DNA of 6,470 nucleotides from Desulfobacterales bacterium (GTDB taxonomy: Bacteria > Desulfobacterota > Desulfobacteria > Desulfobacterales > QNYZ01): the NCBI GenBank assembly GCA_029938515.1, contig JAOZUU010000171.1, positions 1 to 6,470 of the forward strand, given 5' to 3'. The notes below the pieces were generated by a model. The model was given only the letters and a program-made list of their open reading frames with translations, was not told where the DNA came from and ran no database searches. How positions within the stretch are numbered: position 1 is the first letter of the stretch; each line of letters starts with the position of its first letter. A program made the translations under genes and the position numbers. This document shows positions 1 through 6,167 of this stretch, one piece after another.

Positions 1-533
1 TATTCGATACAGGCCAGCCATCCGGCGTTACAATGGGTCAGGATATTCACTGGCCGCCCCTTGTTTTTTCGACTGATCGATTCGATCAACCCCACGCCGT
101 GCCGGCCGATCATTTTGCAGTTTTCCGTCTCTGTCCCGGCAAGCTCGCCAGCGGCACGTTGCGCTGCAGCAATCCTCTCATCAAGACTGAATACAGCCAG
201 GACTTTGGCCAGGACCTTGTCAACCGCATAGGCAAGATTGATCGCCGTGGGGCGTGCCGCGCGGATCGTGCGGCAGGACGATTTTAAATAACCCTCAACT
301 CCGGCATCCAGCGGATGGCTGGTCAATGCCACGTACACACCGTATGCAGCGGTGACACCCAGAAGTGGAGCGCCTCGCACGACCATCTCTTTAATGGCCG
401 TCACAACTTTTTCCACGGTATCCAGATCAAGTATTATCAATCGATGGGGAAGTTCGCGCTGGTCGATCACTTTAACCCTTCCCGACGTCTCGTCGAGCCA
501 GATGGGTTTCATATCTTTACCGTCTACAATCAT
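1..533 (-). CDS. mtnA: Methylthioribose-1-phosphate isomerase, N-terminal half (cut by window edge)
   Basis: MtnA converts 5-methylthioribose-1-phosphate to 5-methylthioribulose-1-phosphate in the cytosolic methionine salvage pathway. It belongs to the eIF2B-alpha/beta/delta-like isomerase family. Translation of the minus strand gives 177 complete codons before the left edge, about half of the usual ~350 residues. Family landmarks are visible: VIDQRELP (22-29), VRGAPLLGVTAAYGV (52-66), ARPTAINLAYAVDK (93-106), IGRHG (142-146) and LTHCNAG (165-171). Cys168 matches the catalytic cysteine of characterised members. Most members have Ala-Leu-Ala-Thr after LTHCNAG, whereas here the sequence is Trp-Leu-Ala-Cys. 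The ATG at 533 is chosen because a GAGGA ribosome site lies just upstream; a second in-frame ATG at 512 would remove the first seven residues. It follows the radical SAM gene by 60 bp with no visible terminator, so the two are probably co-transcribed. The aldolase-side salvage genes are not in the window. Identification is confident from the motifs. Confidence 0.93.
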   Translation of the reverse strand, partial: MIVDGKDMKPIWLDETSGRVKVIDQRELPHRLIILDLDTVEKVVTAIKEMVVRGAPLLGVTAAYGVYVALTSHPLDAGVEGYLKSSCRTIRAARPTAINLAYAVDKVLAKVLAVFSLDERIAAAQRAAGELAGTETENCKMIGRHGVGLIESISRKNKGRPVNILTHCNAGWLACIE

Positions 534-593
534 CGGTTCCTCGCCTGTTTGGTTTGACAAAAATCCGCATTGACTACAAAAGGGCTCTTCTGA

Positions 594-1910
594 TTAAGGC
601 CATTTTTCCCTGGGTGGATTGAAATAGCCGTGCATCAAGTTGGGAAATCGTTTCGCGATCGTTTTAAACATCCGCTCCATTCCCAAGGGCTGACCCGACG
701 GAACAATACGGTTTATGACTTGCCAGTAGCGCAGGGGGTCAAAATTCAGGTTTCGCCATTGGATCATGTGGATGGCATGCTGCCGGATAAACGTCATCAA
801 GGCGTCCAGTTCCTCCGGTGTATCGGTAAATCCGGGACTGTTGAGATAGTTAATCGCCACAAATCGATTCCGCAAAACGGCCAGATCGATGCTTCTAATC
901 ACGTCGGTAAACCGGTAACTCCTGGGCCGGAAATAAGCGCTATAGCCATCCGGACGAACGCTGTTTAAACTCACCCGGATACTGTCCAGGCCGGCCTCGA
1001 AGAGCCGGTTCAGAATATCCGGCCGGCTGGCATTTGTATTCATGTTGATGGTTCCGGCGGAGGTCTTTTTTCGAATCAGGCGAATCGCCGGTTCGATGAC
1101 ATCGGCCGCCAGTAGGGGTTCCCCTTCGCACCCCTGACCAAAACTGACCACCGGTCGGTCGATCTTCGCGATATGCGCCAGGGCTACTTCGGCAATCTCC
1201 TCGGGAGTGGGGGTAAATTTAATCCGATCCTGGCTGGACTGAATACCGGTGTTTTCCTGAAGAGAAATACATCCCCGGCACCGGGCGTTACAGCTTTGGG
1301 AAGTGGGCAGGGGCGCTTCGTAACGGCCCAGAAAAAAGTTTTTGGCCGCCGGACAGCCGTAGACCAGGGCACAGTTTTCAAGATGCCGCCTCAATCTGTT
1401 TTTCGGCATTTTGCGACGCATCTGTCGAACCCCGACGAGAATTTTCTCCCGTGGCATTCGCCGCAAGTCCTGACGGGGCTCCGTATCGACTTGAATAGCG
1501 GCGCTTTGAAACCCCTCTCCAGACCAACCGACGGCGCCATAGGAAAACAAAGGCAGGTAATCCGCATCGGGCTGTTCCTCGTATGCACTGATACGGGTAA
1601 CCATATATCCGGGTGAGTTGAAAACGGCCACGGGATAAATCGGTTCACCGGGTGAATAAGGATCTTCGCTAAGGGTTTCCACCCGGTGTTTACGAAGATT
1701 ATACACGACCGGCCTTCTTTGCGGCAATCGCATAAGTTCGCTTCCATGAGACATTGGGACCGTTTCCACCGTCGCAAGGGGGGCAAGATTCCCGGCGGCC
1801 ATGCCCAGGGCGGCATATTCATCAAGCTCATAAATTTCCCCGGCCCGGTTAGCCACCACCGCCTGTACAAATGGTACGGATGACGGGCAGGGCGTAAAAC
1901 GCAAATCCAT
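594..1910 (-). CDS. Radical SAM protein of unknown substrate
   Basis: The 438-residue cytosolic protein carries the radical SAM signature CNARCRGC (Cys207, Cys211, Cys214), which binds a 4Fe-4S cluster that cleaves SAM. A glycine-rich stretch FGQGCEGEPLL (257-267) fits the SAM-contacting 'GGE'-type motif, and MNTNAS (290-295) and IRVSLNS (311-317) fit later strands of the partial TIM barrel. The first ~200 residues are not a standard accessory domain that I recognise. They include a very basic stretch (about 145-176) and two further cysteines, Cys180 and Cys186, just before the cluster motif. I see no C-terminal SPASM-type cysteine cluster and no B12-binding motif. The ATG at 1910 has only a loosely spaced AGGGG about 10 bases upstream, so the start is moderately secure. 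It lies directly upstream of mtnA on the same strand and diverges from the gene at 2024. The fold is confident; the substrate and product cannot be told from sequence. A role linked to SAM by-product metabolism is inference from the neighbours only. Confidence 0.88.
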   Translation of the reverse strand: MDLRFTPCPSSVPFVQAVVANRAGEIYELDEYAALGMAAGNLAPLATVETVPMSHGSELMRLPQRRPVVYNLRKHRVETLSEDPYSPGEPIYPVAVFNSPGYMVTRISAYEEQPDADYLPLFSYGAVGWSGEGFQSAAIQVDTEPRQDLRRMPREKILVGVRQMRRKMPKNRLRRHLENCALVYGCPAAKNFFLGRYEAPLPTSQSCNARCRGCISLQENTGIQSSQDRIKFTPTPEEIAEVALAHIAKIDRPVVSFGQGCEGEPLLAADVIEPAIRLIRKKTSAGTINMNTNASRPDILNRLFEAGLDSIRVSLNSVRPDGYSAYFRPRSYRFTDVIRSIDLAVLRNRFVAINYLNSPGFTDTPEELDALMTFIRQHAIHMIQWRNLNFDPLRYWQVINRIVPSGQPLGMERMFKTIAKRFPNLMHGYFNPPREKWP

Positions 1911-2023
1911 TTTGACGTAACCCCTGTTGCTTGATATGGTGTGTTATCATCAACAATCCGAAGTTTAACAAAATCATCGACAGATGTATAGGAAGGGCCT
2001 TCAAGCCCACAAGGAAACCCATT
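1911..2023. promoter_or_regulatory. Divergent intergenic region with weak promoter candidates on both strands
   Basis: This 113-bp gap separates the minus-strand radical SAM gene from the plus-strand exported-protein gene and must hold promoters for both unless transcription enters from further away. On the plus strand TTAACA (1965-1970), 16 bases, then TATAGG (1987-1992) is a moderate sigma70 match about 30 bp before the proposed TTG start. On the minus strand TTGTGG (2012-2007), 16 bases, then TATACA (1990-1985) is a similar weak match, with its -10 overlapping the plus-strand -10. Neither is strong enough to be firm. Confidence 0.35.
2011..2016 (+). promoter_or_regulatory. Ribosome binding site that decides a TTG start at 2024
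   Basis: AAGGAA lies seven bases before an in-frame TTG at 2024. Starting there puts a hydrophobic signal sequence at the extreme N-terminus. The longer reading, from another TTG at 1931, would place 31 polar residues before the signal sequence and begin only 20 bp from the divergent gene's start, so the 2024 start is preferred. Confidence 0.65.
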
Positions 2024-2857
2024 TTGAATATACGATTGTTGGGCATCATCCCTCTTGCTATCATGGTTGTTATGGTCATGCCCGGCCTGGCCGAGGAATC
2101 CCTTCCACACGGAGAGGTGGACTGGTTAAACGGCACGATCAAAGCGACGGGTGTTGCCCATCCCCAGGCCAAGGATTCCGGTAATCCCGTTGACCCCCAG
2201 AAAATTCTGTCTGTGGCTAAAGTTTCCGCCCAGCAGAATCTTCTGGAGACAATTAAGCAGATTCAAGTGTCATCTACCGATCGGGTGGATACGCTGGTGG
2301 GATCCAATCAATTATTCATGGCCAAGATTCAGGAATTGATCAAGAAGGCCCCGGTAATTAAACAGAGATACCTATCCGACGGCACACTATGGATCACTAT
2401 CGAGTTCAGACTCTGGGGCGCTTTCAGTCAATTGATACTGCCCCCGGGTGTTAAACCAATTGAAGCGATAACACCGATCGATCCATTGGTAAAAGAAGAC
2501 AAGATCAAATCAGATGAATCCGAGTGGACCGGTCTGATCGTCGATGCCGGGGATATTGACTTGAAACCGGCCCTGGTACCGTATATCCTTGATGATCTGG
2601 GTGGTCATGTCTATGGTCCCGAATTCATTAACCGTGATTTTGCCGTCCAGTGGGGAATGTGCGGATATACGGCCAATATGGACACAGCCCAGCAAATTGA
2701 CCGTATCGGTCAAAATCCATTGACCGTGAAAGCAATACGTACCACCGGCGCTGAGCCCACGAATATCGTAATCAGCGCTACAGACGCGTCCCGGATCCGG
2801 GCTGCTTCTGAATATGTTGTTATTCTGAGGGAAGGTAGAGTTATTGTTGTTGATTAG
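2024..2857 (+). CDS. Exported LPP20/FlgT-like protein of unknown function
   Basis: From the TTG at 2024 the product is 277 residues. Residues 1-23 form a signal peptide: Arg4, a long hydrophobic run (5-19), then Pro-Gly-Leu-Ala before Glu24-Glu25. No lipobox cysteine is present, so signal peptidase I release to the periplasm is expected. The mature start GEVDWLNGTIKATGVA (30-45), followed by a helix rich in Ala, Gln and Leu (AQQNLLETIKQIQV), resembles the N-terminal fold shared by LPP20-type and FlgT-N-type envelope proteins. I recognise this as a pattern rather than by a decisive motif. The C-terminal half (about 165-277) repeats short beta and alpha units and contains LIVDAGDIDLKPALVPYI and a lone cysteine in WGMCGY. 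The gene is followed after 52 bp by a TPR lipoprotein gene on the same strand, suggesting a two-gene envelope operon. Molecular function is unknown; flagellar assembly cannot be claimed because no flagellar genes are nearby. Confidence 0.72.
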   Translation: MNIRLLGIIPLAIMVVMVMPGLAEESLPHGEVDWLNGTIKATGVAHPQAKDSGNPVDPQKILSVAKVSAQQNLLETIKQIQVSSTDRVDTLVGSNQLFMAKIQELIKKAPVIKQRYLSDGTLWITIEFRLWGAFSQLILPPGVKPIEAITPIDPLVKEDKIKSDESEWTGLIVDAGDIDLKPALVPYILDDLGGHVYGPEFINRDFAVQWGMCGYTANMDTAQQIDRIGQNPLTVKAIRTTGAEPTNIVISATDASRIRAASEYVVILREGRVIVVD

Positions 2858-2909
2858 ATTAATAAGGTGGTAATCGAAGTTAAAAACCTATTTTTGATAG
2901 AGGAATATC

Positions 2910-3215
2910 ATGACAAACAGATGGTCAACTCTATTCATCGCCGTTACGGTCGTTTTATTATTTTACGGCTGTGCACCTACGGTCTATTCCCCCAAAGCCG
3001 CTCTGGACACTCCCTCCCGCCATGTGGAAAATGGGATCAGGATGCTCAATACCGGCAATATTGAAGATGCATTCCGGGAGTTCAATCGGGCCAAATCGCT
3101 TGATCCCGAGTATGCACCTGCCTATGTCGGCATCGGTTTCTGCCACGGATTAATGGGGGATTATGAAAAAGGGCTGAAAGCCATGGAAGAAGCCAGTCGT
3201 CTCCCGAAACCCTAG
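2910..3215 (+). CDS. Short TPR lipoprotein, probably 3'-altered by an inserted element
   Basis: The 101-residue product has an N-terminal hydrophobic segment (about 7-19) ending in Leu-Phe-Tyr-Gly-Cys21. This is an imperfect lipobox: Phe and Tyr at -3 and -2 are unusual, but Gly at -1 and Cys at +1 fit lipid attachment. Two tetratricopeptide repeats follow. Residues 35-68 carry Gly49, Ala54, Phe58, Ala61 and Pro66 at consensus positions, and residues 69-101 carry Tyr72, Gly76, Gly83, Tyr85 and Ala95. TPRs are protein-binding scaffolds, so an envelope docking role with the upstream exported protein is plausible. The ATG at 2910 has an AGAGGA ribosome site six bases away. The TAG stop at 3213-3215 is the first three bases of a MITE-like element, so the protein ends right at the insertion point and just at the end of the second repeat. 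It may be a truncated version of a longer TPR protein. Confidence 0.75.
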   Translation: MTNRWSTLFIAVTVVLLFYGCAPTVYSPKAALDTPSRHVENGIRMLNTGNIEDAFREFNRAKSLDPEYAPAYVGIGFCHGLMGDYEKGLKAMEEASRLPKP

Positions 3216-3377
3216 TGTCTCGTCAACGATGAAATGTTGTAAGATTACGCAGAAATTTTTTGTTCCTGCGACGTTTCGGTTTTGGTCGCATAGTGAGGTT
3301 ATGTGGCCGAAATCGAAACGCCGCAGGAACGAAAAAGGACAAGTAATGTGCGGCAGTTCACCGTTGGCGAGACACTA
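3213..3377. mobile_element. MITE-like palindromic element with TA-flanked terminal inverted repeats
   Basis: The left end TAGTGTCTCGTCAACGATGA (3213-3232) matches the reverse complement of the right end (3358-3377) at 18 of 20 positions. The similarity continues inward with a small length difference into a second inverted repeat (3262-3291 against 3301-3330), so nearly the whole 165 bp folds on itself. Both ends begin with TA, as expected for insertion at a TA dinucleotide that is duplicated, the habit of IS630/Tc1-mariner elements. It encodes no transposase, so it would be a non-autonomous miniature element moved in trans. It sits between the ends of two convergent genes, taking over the stop of the TPR lipoprotein gene and ending 4 bp from the ahcY stop. 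The family assignment is an inference from end structure; other palindromic intergenic repeats are an alternative. Confidence 0.78.
3262..3330 (+). repeat. Inner 30-bp inverted repeat with 9-base loop
   Basis: The arms 3262-3291 and 3301-3330 are complementary at 25 of 30 positions around the loop AGTGAGGTT (3292-3300). In a plus-strand transcript four of the five mismatches become G-U wobble pairs, leaving one A-C mismatch. The stem is not followed by a T-run on either strand, so it does not look like a classical intrinsic terminator, although a structure this long could still slow or protect transcripts from either convergent gene. Confidence 0.8.
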
Positions 3378-3381
3378 TTGT

Positions 3382-4836
3382 CTAATAGCGATAATAATCC
3401 GGCTTATACGGCCCCTTAACAGGGATGCCCAGGTAGTCGGCCTGCTCCTGGGAAAGCCGGGTGAGATGGACGTCTAATCGGCTTAAATGCAACCGGGCCA
3501 CCTCTTCATCCAGTTTTTTCGGGAGGGTATACACTTCCTTGTCTAGTTTTTTAGTGGCCAGATCGATTTGGGCCAGGCACTGGTTGGTAAAACTGTTGCT
3601 CATCACAAAGCTTGGGTGACCGGTGGCGCACCCCAGGTTCACCAGGCGGCCTTCGGCCAGCATGATGATCGACCGATTCGATTTGAGGGTCCATTTATCC
3701 ACCTGGGGCTTGATCGATTCTTTCCGGCATTCCGGCGTACTCTCAAGATAGCGCATATCGATCTCATTATCGAAATGCCCGATATTGCAGACAATGGCCT
3801 CGTTCTTCATCTGTTCCATGTGTGCGCCGGTAATCACTTGGTAACACCCGGTGGCCGTGACAAAGATATCGCCCATGGGGACCACATCTTCCATGGTTTT
3901 AACTTCGAGTCCCTCCATGGCCGCCTGAAGGGCGCAGATGGGATCGATTTCGGTGATAATGACCCGGGCCCCGTAGCCGCGCATGGAATGGGCACAACCC
4001 TTGCCCACATCACCATAGCCGCAGATGACGACGATTTTACCGGCCACCATTATGTCCGTGGCCCGCTTGATACCGTCGGCCAGGGATTCCCGACAACCGT
4101 ACAGGTTGTCGAACTTGGATTTGGTCACCGAATCATTGACATTGATGGCGGGAAACAACAATTCACCCTGTTTGGCCAGATGGTAAAGCCGATGAACGCC
4201 GGTGGTGGTCTCTTCGGACACCCCGCGAATCCCCTCCGCTACGTGCTGCCAGCGTTTCGCATCACCGGCGTAGCTTTCCTTGAGACGATCCATGAGGCAT
4301 TGCATGTCCGGGTTGTCGTAGACTTCATCCAACAAAGCCGGGTCGTTTTCAATCTTTACCCCCTGGTGAACAAAAAGGGTGGCATCGCCGCCATCGTCGA
4401 CGATTAAATCCGGACCGCTGCCGTCGGGCCAGGTCAGCGCCATTTCGGTACACCACCAGAACTCCTCGAGGGTTTCTCCTTTCCAGGCAAACACCCCGGC
4501 CGAACCGTTTTCGGCCACAGCGGCGGCGGCATGGTCCTGGGTGGAAAAAATATTACAGCTGGCCCAGCGAATGTCGCCGCCCAATTCTTTTAACGTTTCA
4601 ATCAGCATGGCGGTCTGAATGGTCATATGCAGGCTACCGGTGATTTTCAGTCCTTTTAGCGGTTTGTCGGGGCCATATTTTTTTCTGACAGCCATGAGTC
4701 CCGGCATCTCGTTTTCGGCCAGTTTCATCTCCTTCTGGCCTAGCTCGGCCAGGGAAATGTCGGCCACTTTATAAGGCAGGGACAGATCCATTTCCGGAAC
4801 ATTCCCGATGGTTTCTTTTAATCCTGGCATCGCCAT
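3382..4836 (-). CDS. ahcY: Adenosylhomocysteinase (S-adenosylhomocysteine hydrolase)
   Basis: AhcY reversibly hydrolyses S-adenosylhomocysteine to adenosine and homocysteine in the cytosol, relieving product inhibition of methyltransferases. The 484-residue protein is full length. Visible motifs are [14 protein letters not shown] (93-106), the substrate-domain segment [13 protein letters not shown] (232-244) with conserved Lys239 and Asp243, and the NAD-binding loop GYGDVGKG (273-280). [10 protein letters not shown] (351-360), [15 protein letters not shown] (402-416) and the family C-terminus KPDYYRY, whose lysine and tyrosine contact NAD of the partner subunit, follow. It also carries the ~40-residue insertion (about 165-205) found in many bacterial and plant enzymes and absent from the shorter type. 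The ATG at 4836 is supported by AGGAG seven bases upstream. It lies 32 bp after metK, so the pair is almost certainly one operon reading metK then ahcY. Its stop is only 4 bp from the MITE-like element, so its 3' untranslated region probably contains that palindrome. Confidence 0.98.
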   Translation of the reverse strand: MAMPGLKETIGNVPEMDLSLPYKVADISLAELGQKEMKLAENEMPGLMAVRKKYGPDKPLKGLKITGSLHMTIQTAMLIETLKELGGDIRWASCNIFSTQDHAAAAVAENGSAGVFAWKGETLEEFWWCTEMALTWPDGSGPDLIVDDGGDATLFVHQGVKIENDPALLDEVYDNPDMQCLMDRLKESYAGDAKRWQHVAEGIRGVSEETTTGVHRLYHLAKQGELLFPAINVNDSVTKSKFDNLYGCRESLADGIKRATDIMVAGKIVVICGYGDVGKGCAHSMRGYGARVIITEIDPICALQAAMEGLEVKTMEDVVPMGDIFVTATGCYQVITGAHMEQMKNEAIVCNIGHFDNEIDMRYLESTPECRKESIKPQVDKWTLKSNRSIIMLAEGRLVNLGCATGHPSFVMSNSFTNQCLAQIDLATKKLDKEVYTLPKKLDEEVARLHLSRLDVHLTRLSQEQADYLGIPVKGPYKPDYYRY

Positions 4837-4868
4837 GTATTATCTCCTCTTTAGCGCGGGTCTATCGA

Positions 4869-6035
4869 TTAACCTGCCAGCGCTTTGATTTCTTCTGCTT
4901 TGTTGGTTTTTTCCCAGGTAAATTCAGGCTCGTTACGTCCGAAATGACCGTATGCCGCCGTTTTTTTATAGATGGGGCGCAACAAATCCAAGTATTGAAT
5001 AATGGCGGCCGGACGTAAATCAAATACTTTCCGAACGATCGCTTCGACCCGGTGCTTGGGAACCGTGCCAGTTCCCATGAGATCCACCAGAACAGAGACC
5101 GGCTGGGCCACGCCGATGGCATAAGCCAGTTGAATTTCACATTTCCTGGAAATGCCGGACGCCACGATGTTTTTAGCGATATGCCGGGCCATATACGATG
5201 CGCTCCGATCCACCTTGGACGGGTCCTTGCCGGAAAAACATCCCCCGCCATGGCTTCCCTGACCTCCATAAGTATCGACAATGATTTTGCGCCCGGTGAG
5301 GCCGCAATCTCCCATGGGGCCACCCACGACGAACCGTCCCGTGGCGTTGACCAGGTAACGGGTGTCGCCATCGGTCATATCCTGAGGGATCACATTTTTA
5401 ATGACCTCCTCGACGATCGCTTCTCTAAGATGGTCGTAACTCACGTCCGGGTTGTGCTGGGCGGCAATCACGACCGTATCAACCCGCCGGGGAGTTCCGT
5501 TTTCATATTCGATGGTCACCTGGGATTTGCCGTCGGGCCTCAGGAAGTCCAGGGCGCCGTTTTTGCGAACCTGGGCCAGGCGCTGACATATTTTATGGGC
5601 AAACATCACCGGCATGGGCATCAATTCTTCGGTTTCGCTGGTGGCGTAGCCGAACATCAACCCCTGATCACCGGCGCCCTGATCTTCAAATAATCCTTCA
5701 CCCACGTTCACCCCCTGGGCGATATCAGAAGATTGGTGGTCGATGCTGGTAATGACGGAACAGGTTTGCCAGTCAAATCCCATCATGGAAGAATGATAGC
5801 CGATGTCCCGAATGGTCTTGCGGACCACCTGGGGAATATCGACATAGCAATTTGTCGTAATTTCACCTGCAATAAACGCCATCCCGGTGGTTACGAGGGT
5901 TTCGCAGGCCACGCGGCATCCGGTGTCATTTTCCATAATAGCGTCTAAAATGGAATCCGAAATGGCATCGGCGACCTTGTCGGGGTGGCCTTCGGTGACC
6001 GATTCGGAAGTAAAGAAAAATTGTTCATTACCCAT
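4869..6035 (-). CDS. metK: S-adenosylmethionine synthase
   Basis: MetK condenses methionine and ATP to SAM, releasing phosphate and diphosphate; the enzyme is a cytosolic tetramer needing Mg and K ions. The 388-residue product is the usual length. Family markers are GHPDK (16-20) with the ATP-contacting histidine, the signature [12 protein letters not shown] (120-131), the phosphate-binding loop GGGCFSGKD (263-271) and the following [11 protein letters not shown]. The loop has Cys268... more exactly the residue after the triple glycine, Cys266, where alanine is commonest; cysteine is tolerated in the family. The ATG at 6035 is preceded by GGGAG at eight bases. A consensus-like promoter lies about 100 bp upstream, and ahcY follows after 32 bp, so SAM synthesis and disposal of its methylation by-product are probably co-expressed. 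Confidence 0.98.
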   Translation of the reverse strand: MGNEQFFFTSESVTEGHPDKVADAISDSILDAIMENDTGCRVACETLVTTGMAFIAGEITTNCYVDIPQVVRKTIRDIGYHSSMMGFDWQTCSVITSIDHQSSDIAQGVNVGEGLFEDQGAGDQGLMFGYATSETEELMPMPVMFAHKICQRLAQVRKNGALDFLRPDGKSQVTIEYENGTPRRVDTVVIAAQHNPDVSYDHLREAIVEEVIKNVIPQDMTDGDTRYLVNATGRFVVGGPMGDCGLTGRKIIVDTYGGQGSHGGGCFSGKDPSKVDRSASYMARHIAKNIVASGISRKCEIQLAYAIGVAQPVSVLVDLMGTGTVPKHRVEAIVRKVFDLRPAAIIQYLDLLRPIYKKTAAYGHFGRNEPEFTWEKTNKAEEIKALAG

Positions 6036-6130
6036 CTATTTGTCTCCCAGTGCCGGACGATTGATTTGATAAACCCTGATAGCCTTTTGCAATCAGTTAT
6101 AAAATTATTGGATTTTTCACTGTTTATTAA
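6036..6130 (-). other. metK 5' leader, no recognised riboswitch
   Basis: If transcription begins about seven bases beyond the -10 box, metK has an AT-rich leader of roughly 95 nt. I looked for SAM-I, SAM-II and SAH riboswitch cores and recognised none. The only pairing seen is weak: GATTG and CAATC five-base arms (about 6085-6089 and 6061-6065). Control is therefore more likely at the promoter than in the leader. Confidence 0.35.
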
Positions 6131-6136
6131 AACCTG

Positions 6137-6165
6137 ATTCTAGTGCGGTTCAACAAGGTTGTCAA
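6137..6165 (-). promoter_or_regulatory. Strong sigma70-type promoter for metK-ahcY
   Basis: On the minus strand TTGACA (6165-6160), a 17-base spacer and TAGAAT (6142-6137) form a -35/-10 pair matching the sigma70 consensus at 11 of 12 positions. The predicted start point is near 6130, about 95 bases before the metK ATG. The -35 box overlaps the TGA stop of the upstream transporter ATPase gene (6164-6162), so metK-ahcY can be expressed independently of that gene although both are on the same strand. Confidence 0.85.
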
Positions 6166-6167
6166 CC
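6147..6167. promoter_or_regulatory. Candidate operator: two small dyads one helical turn apart over the metK -35 region
   Basis: GGTTGTCAACC (6157-6167) is a perfect inverted repeat with five-base arms around one central base and covers the -35 box. GTTCAAC (6148-6154) is a smaller three-base-arm dyad in the spacer. Their centres (6162 and 6151) are 11 bp apart, close to one turn of the helix. A dimeric repressor bound here would block RNA polymerase. In Proteobacteria lacking MetJ, SAM-cycle genes are often controlled by the ArsR-family regulator SahR; whether this is such a site cannot be told from sequence alone, and the -35 consensus itself contributes part of the dyad. Confidence 0.4.

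Noticed and set aside
263..271. Apparent damage to the MetK phosphate loop (Cys in place of Ala; protein residue numbers given)
   Set aside because: The family signature tolerates cysteine at that position and all other active-site motifs are intact, so this is ordinary variation. The protein numbers refer to MetK residues, not to window bases.
33..557. Open plus-strand frames covering the first half kilobase
   Set aside because: They are antisense to mtnA, whose minus-strand translation shows unmistakable family motifs.
1391..2110. A 239-codon minus-strand open frame overlapping the radical SAM gene and the divergent region
   Set aside because: It is a different frame over the well-supported radical SAM gene and crosses the start of the gene at 2024; its translation shows no recognisable domain or start signal.
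3251..3336. Bidirectional intrinsic terminator for the convergent genes
   Set aside because: The stem is strong, but the T-run lies at the outer base of the arms and not immediately after a compact GC-rich stem; terminal repeats with TA ends fit a mobile element better. A secondary terminating effect is not excluded.
3229..3477. An 82-codon plus-strand open frame starting inside the palindromic element
   Set aside because: It runs through the inverted repeat and antisense into ahcY and has no supported ribosome site or domain. Its tail is useful only as the read-through of the lipoprotein frame if the element is excised.
3568..4407. A 279-codon plus-strand open frame
   Set aside because: It is wholly antisense to ahcY; the conserved AhcY motifs explain the long opposite-strand opening.
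5052..5693. A 213-codon plus-strand open frame
   Set aside because: It is antisense to metK, with no domain of its own.
6036..6136. SAM or SAH riboswitch in the metK leader
   Set aside because: No conserved core of the SAM-I, SAM-II or SAH classes and no strong stem set is visible; the region is AT-rich and short.
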